From Methanobacteriota archaeon (GTDB lineage Archaea; Thermoplasmatota; Poseidoniia; Poseidoniales; Poseidoniaceae): DNA of 10,111 bases. Below the pieces are notes generated by a model, which saw only the letters and a program-made list of their open reading frames with translations, made no database searches and was not told where the DNA came from. The DNA lies in the NCBI GenBank assembly GCA_011525095.1, contig WTIV01000201.1, positions 1 through 10,111 on the forward strand. Reading direction: 5' to 3'. The first letter of the stretch is position 1. Each line of letters begins with the position of its first letter. Shown in pieces: positions 5,381-10,111 of this stretch. A program made the position numbers and the translations under genes.

Positions 5381-8300
5381 TCTTGCCACTTTGTCCAAGT
5401 TCCGTCCGAATTCTGGTACCAATGGTCGCCATCGTTTGCCTTGAACCAGTTTGTACCATTTTCATCCGGGTCCAAGTAGTCTCCTGCAGGTAGGTCTTCC
5501 CATGAACCTACAGTATTCTCATCCTCTGCTTCATCCCCGTGTTCATCCACGTCTTCTGATAGCGGTAGCGGCGCAGGCGCAGGTGCATCCGGTGCAGGTA
5601 AATTCGTCAGCGGCTTAGGTGAAGATTTCTTCTTCTTTGGCTCTGGTTTCTTCTTCAACAGAACTACAATTACCCCCACCAGCGCAAGTACTACTACTCC
5701 CCCAATTATTCCGATTAGAGTAAATGTGTCAAGCCCTGAATCATCGGATGATTCCGCTGAATCATCTGTCAAACTCTTTCCTCCATCGCTTGGCTCATTT
5801 AGCAAGCATCCAGGATAGTTGATGTCATCATCGAATCTGCCATCTGGAGACACCAGTGGACACATGTCTGCAGAGGTTGCATTTTCAACGAAGACACCTG
5901 GCCAACTAGGATCTCTTGACTCATTCCAAGCAGGATTACCCCAATTGTCTCCAAATCCGTCCTTGTCGGTATCATACCACTGAGTAGGGTCGAAAATGAA
6001 GATGTCAGGGCCGTAACCCAGTGAACCCCACTTGTCCTCGGCCCAGAAAGCATCTGGATCTGAGTACCCATCTCCATCTAGATCTGGACATCCAAAGCGG
6101 TCGATGGTAGAGGTGCCAGCTTTATCCGTACAGAAATCAACGTTCACACCATCGAAATTATCTCCGTAGCCATCCCCGTCAGCATCAGCCCATTGGCTTG
6201 GCTCATCGACAAACGCATCGGCACCCATTGCAACTGACCAAGATAATTCTGGGTCGGAGAATCCATCGCCATCAGAGTCGATACATCCTGTCCGATCCTC
6301 TGTTGAGTTACCAAAGAAGAATGGGCAGTCATCTGGGTTTGTACCAAGTGGATTATCTCCAAACCCATCGCCGTCTCCATCGCTCCACTGAGTTTCATCT
6401 TGCAAGAAGTCATCCACAAGGTCAGCCCATCCGTCTGAATCGAAGTCAGGGCAACCCTTAGCCCCACCTTGAGTTGCTGTTCCTTCCTGCAACGGGCAGA
6501 AATCAACATTATCAGAGAAACCATCATTATCATCGTCGTTATCTTCCCGGTCGTCTAAGCAACCGTCAGCGTCATTGTCGTTTGATGCATTCTTTCTCCA
6601 ATTTGTTATACCATTTTTACATTGGTCAACTTCATTGATTATACTATCATTATCGTTGTCATTATCTTCGTTGTCGTTGCGACAACCGTCACCATCTCTG
6701 TCGTTGTTTTGCGATGATACCCAACCTGTTTCACCTCTTGGACATTCGTCAAATTCGTCGAAAATGCCATCGTTATCATCATCTGAGTCCTCGTTCGAGT
6801 TCTCATCCTCACATCCGTCACTATCTTTGTCAGTTTGGAATTCTGAAGTCCAGTTTGTAGCACCTTGCGGACAGTCATCAATAATGTCGTTTAATCCATC
6901 ACCGTCATCATCGGAATCACATACGTCACCAATACCATCAAGCTCGAAGTCTTCCTGAAGTGGATTTGCAATATATTGGCAATTATCATTGACATCTAAG
7001 ACTCCATCCTCGTCATCATCAAGGTCCTCGTCAGAATCTCTGCAGCCATCATTGTCGATATCAGTCGTATTATCCACAGTCCAATCTAAAACTCCTGTTG
7101 GACAATTGTCATCAATGTCAAGAATACCGTCATTATCATCATCTACGTCATCCTCAATATCGTTGCAGCCATCTGAATCATGGTCTAGTGATGTATTAGA
7201 CTGGTTCCAATTTTTGAAGCCGTATTGGCAATCGTCCAAGACGTCATGTAAGCCGTCATTATCATCGTCATTGTCACATTCATCCCCTCGGAGATCTTGA
7301 TCGTAATTACTCTGGTTTGAATTTGGTTTGTTTAAGCAATTATCTACGTAATCTCTTATTCCATCTCCATCTTTGTCATGTTGGAATTTCCAGACGAAAA
7401 TATCTGAATCACTTGCTGTTTTTGGAGTGTTTCCAAACCAAACAGTTCCGCTAAAATCACCACCAGCGAGGACTGAGCCATCGCTAAAGGTAAGGAGAGC
7501 GCCAACTGTGTCGTTACCAGCGCCCCCAATACTCAATGCCCATTGGAAATCAGAGTTATTATCCAATTGTGCAATAAAACCATCATAGTATCCGTTTGAG
7601 TAATTCATTCCGAGATTGAAATTATCAAAAGTCATGTTTGCGATGTGAGTTCCACCAAACTGAACCTGTCCTTTCAGGTTGACTGAAAGGGATTGAATTC
7701 TATCGTCGCCTCCACTACCAGCGCCGAATGTCCACAACTGTGTACCATTAGCATCATACCTCAATACCAAGACATCCCAATCACCAAATCCTGCCTTGAC
7801 TGCTCCACCTTGCTGCTTGTAATTTTGTAAATAGTTTCCACCAACCACAATTCCACCGAATGGGTGAATTACGATGTTATTGAAGTAAACACCACAATTA
7901 GAACCAAGCACACACTGAGTGCTATCAGTATATCGACCCCACAACAAACTGCCATTATCTGCATACTTGACAACGAAACCGGCCCAAGTTCCAGCAGGAC
8001 TAGAGGTGAATCCACCATTATCCCACTGCTCGCTTTGAGTATTGTACCCAGCGATATAAACTGAATTTGTAGACGATTCGTGAACTAACTGGAATGGGAC
8101 AGATACCCCTGAACCACTCGAATCCTTAGCCCAATCCCATCCTTGAGCTGAGAAGTTGTAGTATGCAACGAAAAATTTAGCGTTTCCCGATTGGGTGTAG
8201 TCTTGTAATTGACTTGCATTGAATTCTGTCAAATTTTGGTAATAACCTGTAACATAGAGATTATCATAATTGTCTGCTACAACATCCCATCCGACATCGA

Positions 8301-8892
8301 CGTCGAATCCGCCGAATTTCATTGCCCAATCAAATTGTCCTGTACTATTGACTCTTGCTAGCCAGCCGTCGAATCCTGTTGTGGTGATTACTGTCCCGTT
8401 GAAATCTACCGAACCTTGGAAATATCCTGTTCCATAGACGTCGTCGTTCGAGTCCACTGTTACTCCTCTACATTCATCATAATAGGTCGCAGTTCCAGTT
8501 GATACCGCCCAAAGCCATGTACCATCTTTTGATAATTTAGCCATCAGAATATCTCCCTCACCTTGGGTGTAAACCGTTATTGCACCAAATTGAGAAACTT
8601 GGTAAATCGTTCCACAGACAATGATATTACCCTGGGAATCGAATACCATTTCGTATATTTCATCGATCTCGTTAGAACCTCCGGTTGCTGACCAATTTGT
8701 ATTTGCTGATCTAGACATACCAATCGAGTTCAATGCCTCGATTTGCCCTAGAGTTAACTCTGAATCATCAATGATTCTTGGATTTGGGTTGATTTCCTCA
8801 GCGATCACTTCTATTGGAGTATATTTTGCAATAGGAGTTGCTAACGAAAGCAGCAGGCAGGCAAGAATACCCAGAGACAATGCTCGGCGCAT
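5377..8892 (-). CDS. Giant surface protein: signal peptide, seven propeller repeats, TSP3 array, C-terminal membrane anchor
   Basis: A 1171-residue secreted, membrane-anchored protein. Residues 1-22 form a signal peptide (MRRALSLGILACLLLSLATPIA). Residues 65-505 hold seven repeats of about 60-70 residues, each with a WxWA-like start, a (D/N)xxGNIxVxG strand pair and a FDxWxARxxxxG end, consistent with a seven-bladed beta-propeller. Residues 506-1030 are aspartate-rich thrombospondin type 3 repeats (DxDxDGxxDxxDNCP) that should bind calcium. A Ser/Asp linker leads to a membrane helix at 1057-1080, a KKKPEPKKKK stop-transfer patch, a Pro/Ala-rich stretch, an acidic stretch and a Trp-rich end at 1129-1171. 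The topology should be N-out, C-in. I count 22 N-X-S/T sequons in the exterior part. The ATG at 8892 is preferred because GGAG stands 4 bases before it; an in-frame ATG at 8907 adds five residues. It lies 48 bases after gcvT and may be cotranscribed. The exact role is unknown; cell-surface adhesion or substrate binding is a guess. Confidence 0.9.
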   Translation of the reverse strand: MRRALSLGILACLLLSLATPIAKYTPIEVIAEEINPNPRIIDDSELTLGQIEALNSIGMSRSANTNWSATGGSNEIDEIYEMVFDSQGNIIVCGTIYQVSQFGAITVYTQGEGDILMAKLSKDGTWLWAVSTGTATYYDECRGVTVDSNDDVYGTGYFQGSVDFNGTVITTTGFDGWLARVNSTGQFDWAMKFGGFDVDVGWDVVADNYDNLYVTGYYQNLTEFNASQLQDYTQSGNAKFFVAYYNFSAQGWDWAKDSSGSGVSVPFQLVHESSTNSVYIAGYNTQSEQWDNGGFTSSPAGTWAGFVVKYADNGSLLWGRYTDSTQCVLGSNCGVYFNNIVIHPFGGIVVGGNYLQNYKQQGGAVKAGFGDWDVLVLRYDANGTQLWTFGAGSGGDDRIQSLSVNLKGQVQFGGTHIANMTFDNFNLGMNYSNGYYDGFIAQLDNNSDFQWALSIGGAGNDTVGALLTFSDGSVLAGGDFSGTVWFGNTPKTASDSDIFVWKFQHDKDGDGIRDYVDNCLNKPNSNQSNYDQDLRGDECDNDDDNDGLHDVLDDCQYGFKNWNQSNTSLDHDSDGCNDIEDDVDDDNDGILDIDDNCPTGVLDWTVDNTTDIDNDGCRDSDEDLDDDEDGVLDVNDNCQYIANPLQEDFELDGIGDVCDSDDDGDGLNDIIDDCPQGATNWTSEFQTDKDSDGCEDENSNEDSDDDNDGIFDEFDECPRGETGWVSSQNNDRDGDGCRNDNEDNDNDNDSIINEVDQCKNGITNWRKNASNDNDADGCLDDREDNDDDNDGFSDNVDFCPLQEGTATQGGAKGCPDFDSDGWADLVDDFLQDETQWSDGDGDGFGDNPLGTNPDDCPFFFGNSTEDRTGCIDSDGDGFSDPELSWSVAMGADAFVDEPSQWADADGDGYGDNFDGVNVDFCTDKAGTSTIDRFGCPDLDGDGYSDPDAFWAEDKWGSLGYGPDIFIFDPTQWYDTDKDGFGDNWGNPAWNESRDPSWPGVFVENATSADMCPLVSPDGRFDDDINYPGCLLNEPSDGGKSLTDDSAESSDDSGLDTFTLIGIIGGVVVLALVGVIVVLLKKKPEPKKKKSSPKPLTNLPAPDAPAPAPLPLSEDVDEHGDEAEDENTVGSWEDLPAGDYLDPDENGTNWFKANDGDHWYQNSDGTWTKWQD
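5653..5724 (-). other. C-terminal transmembrane anchor of the surface protein
   Basis: The segment encodes FTLIGIIGGVVVLALVGVIV followed by VLL, an uninterrupted hydrophobic stretch of about 23 residues. It is directly followed by KKKPEPKKKK, a basic stop-transfer signal that places the C-terminus inside the cell. Confidence 0.85.
5805..7377 (-). repeat. Thrombospondin type 3-like Asp-rich repeat array in two classes
   Basis: About eleven units. The first eight (about 6450-7377) follow a 35-45 residue plan, DDDNDGxxDxxDxCPxGxxxW...DxDxDGCxDxxED, with paired cysteines. The last three (about 5805-6450) follow a longer 60-75 residue plan, DxxQWxDxDGDGxGDNxxG...C...STxDRxGCxDxDGDGxSDP. Alternating Asp/Asn positions match the calcium ligands known for TSP3 repeats. 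On the plus strand the array shows as many short TCATCATC and CATCGTC runs. The third long unit has lost its closing DxDGDG motif, ending RFDDDINYPGC. Confidence 0.8.
7378..8700 (-). repeat. Seven-fold propeller-type repeat region of the surface protein
   Basis: The encoded residues split into seven units. Recognisable unit starts are NWSATGGSNE, WLWAVSTGTA, FDWAMKFGGF, WDWAKDSSGS, LLWGRYTDST, QLWTFGAGSG and FQWALSIGGA. Most contain a (V/I)xxxGxx(Y/F) strand such as VYGTGYF, LYVTGYY or VYIAGYN, and end in an exposed-loop pattern such as GDILMAKLSKDG or DGFIAQLDNNSD. This is the pattern of SBBP-type beta-propeller repeats, and seven units would close one ring. The units have diverged in DNA, so this is an old duplication. 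Confidence 0.7.
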
Positions 8893-8908
8893 GTTACTCC
8901 GTAACATG
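8890..8908 (-). promoter_or_regulatory. Perfect inverted repeat over both possible start codons of the surface protein, with the ribosome site in its loop
   Basis: The minus strand reads CATGTTAC-GGA-GTAACATG. The two 8-base arms pair perfectly, one containing the ATG at 8907 and the other the ATG at 8892. The GGAG ribosome site for 8892 lies in the loop and first stem base. Folded RNA would hide the preferred start codon, so translation could be controlled here. The DNA could alternatively be an operator. Confidence 0.4.
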
Positions 8909-8940
8909 TCTGCTTCATCAAAACAACGGCTTGATGCCTA

Positions 8941-10050
8941 TCAAACAAATGGAGGTCGTGAGATAGTAGCCCTGACTTTTTTCCTTGGGGAAGCGACGAT
9001 CATCACTTCATCACCAGGTGTAACTCCGGAGATGTAACCTAAGCCAATTCCAGTTCGGTCCAGAGATGGGGCCGGAGCGCCGCTGGTTAGGGTTCCAATT
9101 TGGTTACCTTCCATATCTTCAACAATCTTTCCACCCCTTGGCAGTGGGCCTTTTTCTAGTTGCTTTACACCCCATAACCTTGCATCATTCTCCGTGTGAG
9201 AAATGACACGGGCTTTACCTATGAAATCATGCTCAGTATCCAAACCGAATGGAACGTTAGTTTCCCAAGAATCTCGGTGCAGTGTAGTATTATCATCAAG
9301 ATTCGGAGATGCAAAATCAACACCAGAAAGCAGGAATCCCTTCTCCAGCCTCAAGGTATCTCTTGCCCCTAATCCTACTGGTGTTGCACCCGCATCAACA
9401 AGACTACGCCACAATTTTGGTGCATCGGAATTGGGGATGAAAATCTCGTACCCGGCTTCACCTGTATAGCCAGTTCCTTGAATCCAACCTGTAATTTCCA
9501 ATTCGTTTTCTTCGATTTTAGCCCACCTGAATCTTCCAACATGATTTTCAAGACCAAGTGTCATCTCACAGAATCTTTTTGCATTTGGACCCTGAAGAGC
9601 AATTATGCTAGTTTCTGGCGAGAGGTCTTCTATTACGACTGAGCCATCTTCAGGTAGCAGTGAAGTAAACCACTCCCACATAACAGGAATCATACTTGCA
9701 TTAGGAACTCCAAGAATTTCATTTTCAGATACTACGGCGAAAATCATGTCGTCTATCAAGTATCCATCGTGGTCGAGAAAGTGGGTGTAAGCACACCGGC
9801 CCGGCTCTATTGCTGTGACTTTCTGTGTTGCTATTGACTCCAACCAATGCCTTACGTTCTCACCCTTGAAACTAAATGAACCCATGTGGGAAACGTCAAA
9901 CAGACCCGCACTTGACCTGCATGCTAGATGTTCTTCTGTGATGTTCGAATACCAAATAGGAAGTTCGAAACCATGGAAATCAACTATGTTAGCATCAAGT
10001 GCGACGTGCTCATCGTACAATGCTGTTCTAACTGGGTCACCTGTTGCCAT
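8941..10050 (-). CDS. gcvT: Aminomethyltransferase, glycine cleavage T-protein
   Basis: A 369-residue protein, the normal GcvT length. It takes the aminomethyl group from GcvH, releases ammonia and makes methylene-tetrahydrofolate. Family landmarks are the N-terminal LYDEHVALDANIVDFHGFELPIWY, FDVSHMGSF at 51-59, YLIDDMIFA with the D100-D101 pair at the position of the folate-contacting aspartate, ALQGPNA at 151-157, GTGYTGEAGYEIF at 192-204, GLGARDTLRLEKG at 226-238 and, near the C-terminus, PLPRGGKI and IGTLTSGAPAPSL. The LN.DGG stretch usually seen before the DD pair reads LDHDGY here. The start ATG at 10050 fits the family and has an AT-rich box at the right distance for a leaderless message. 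It is not next to gcvPA: the glycosyltransferase and surface protein genes lie between. No gcvH is seen. Related folate-dependent enzymes such as sarcosine dehydrogenase domains are longer, so GcvT is the best call. Confidence 0.95.
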   Translation of the reverse strand: MATGDPVRTALYDEHVALDANIVDFHGFELPIWYSNITEEHLACRSSAGLFDVSHMGSFSFKGENVRHWLESIATQKVTAIEPGRCAYTHFLDHDGYLIDDMIFAVVSENEILGVPNASMIPVMWEWFTSLLPEDGSVVIEDLSPETSIIALQGPNAKRFCEMTLGLENHVGRFRWAKIEENELEITGWIQGTGYTGEAGYEIFIPNSDAPKLWRSLVDAGATPVGLGARDTLRLEKGFLLSGVDFASPNLDDNTTLHRDSWETNVPFGLDTEHDFIGKARVISHTENDARLWGVKQLEKGPLPRGGKIVEDMEGNQIGTLTSGAPAPSLDRTGIGLGYISGVTPGDEVMIVASPRKKVRATISRPPFV

Positions 10051-10073
10051 ATTTGTTTGTAGAGTAATTAGGC

Positions 10074-10083
10074 ATTAAATTAT
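10074..10083 (-). promoter_or_regulatory. TATA-like box of gcvT
   Basis: ATAATTTAAT on the minus strand covers about 24-33 bases before the gcvT ATG at 10050. That spacing matches an archaeal TATA box driving a transcript that starts at or near the start codon. No purine-rich ribosome site stands before the ATG, which also fits a leaderless message. The remaining bases to the window end show nothing else recognisable. Confidence 0.5.
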
Positions 10084-10111
10084 CACTGAGAAATGCACAA
10101 AGTTATTTTCT

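Noticed and set aside
6575..7300. Long plus-strand open frames rich in serine, opposite the Asp-rich repeats
   Set aside because: They are the antisense image of Asp codons (GAT/GAC read backwards give ATC/GTC and, in shifted frames, TCA/TCG serine codons). The minus-strand frame has clear protein repeats, a signal peptide and a membrane anchor, so the plus-strand frames are not genes.
5805..7377. CRISPR-like or satellite DNA array suggested by recurring TCATCATC blocks
   Set aside because: The spacing is irregular, the copies differ and the reading frame is kept throughout. The repetition is at protein level and there are no equal-length unique spacers.
8839..8892. Lipoprotein signal suggested by ILAC near the N-terminus of the surface protein
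   Set aside because: The cysteine falls in the middle of the hydrophobic core, too early for a lipobox, and L at the position two before Cys does not fit well. An ordinary signal peptide ending near ATPIA is simpler.
8916..8936. CATCAA/TTGATG inverted repeat between gcvT and the surface protein gene
   Set aside because: Six weak base pairs with a nine-base loop and no T-tract. Too weak to call a terminator or operator.

Overview
The window looks like a piece of an archaeal chromosome, most likely a marine Thermoplasmatota of the Poseidoniales (Marine Group II) type. The reasons are: GMP synthetase is encoded as a separate ATP-pyrophosphatase subunit with no glutaminase domain at its N-terminus; the glycine decarboxylase is split into two subunits; AT-rich TATA-like boxes lie about 25 bases before start codons; and there is a giant secreted protein with thrombospondin type 3 repeats, one C-terminal membrane helix and a short tryptophan-rich cytoplasmic tail. 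The lineage is an inference from gene style, not from a marker gene.

Layout, left to right. (1) On the minus strand, purE (164-646) leads into guaAB (164 down to the window edge) with a one-base stop/start overlap, forming a purine cluster. A 165-base gap before purE holds several inverted repeats. (2) Also on the minus strand, gcvPA (2882-4264) overlaps gcvPB (1386-2885) by four bases. They are followed after 46 bases by an unrecognised small membrane protein (812-1339) and a hairpin plus T-rich stretch that could end the operon. (3) A group-1 glycosyltransferase (4355-5380, plus strand) diverges from gcvPA across a short gap containing a 15-base palindrome that could serve as a TATA region for either gene. 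(4) The giant surface protein (5377-8892, minus) converges on the glycosyltransferase, and their stop codons overlap. (5) gcvT (8941-10050, minus) lies upstream of the surface protein with a good TATA-like box before its start.

Functionally, GcvT, GcvPA and GcvPB are three parts of the glycine cleavage system, which yields CO2, ammonia and methylene-tetrahydrofolate. GcvH and the lipoamide dehydrogenase are not in the window. One-carbon units and glycine are both inputs to purine synthesis, so the neighbouring purE-guaAB cluster fits metabolically. The glycosyltransferase and the surface protein sit between gcvT and gcvPA and look like an inserted pair. The surface protein has 22 N-X-S/T sequons outside the membrane, so a glycosylation link is plausible but unproven.

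Nothing here is a clear new defence or mobile system. The most interesting items are the architecture of the giant surface protein (seven propeller repeats, a two-part calcium-type repeat array, a membrane anchor and a cytoplasmic W-rich tail), the near-perfect palindrome over its start codons, and the palindromes before purE. There is no stretch over 300 bases without a gene.
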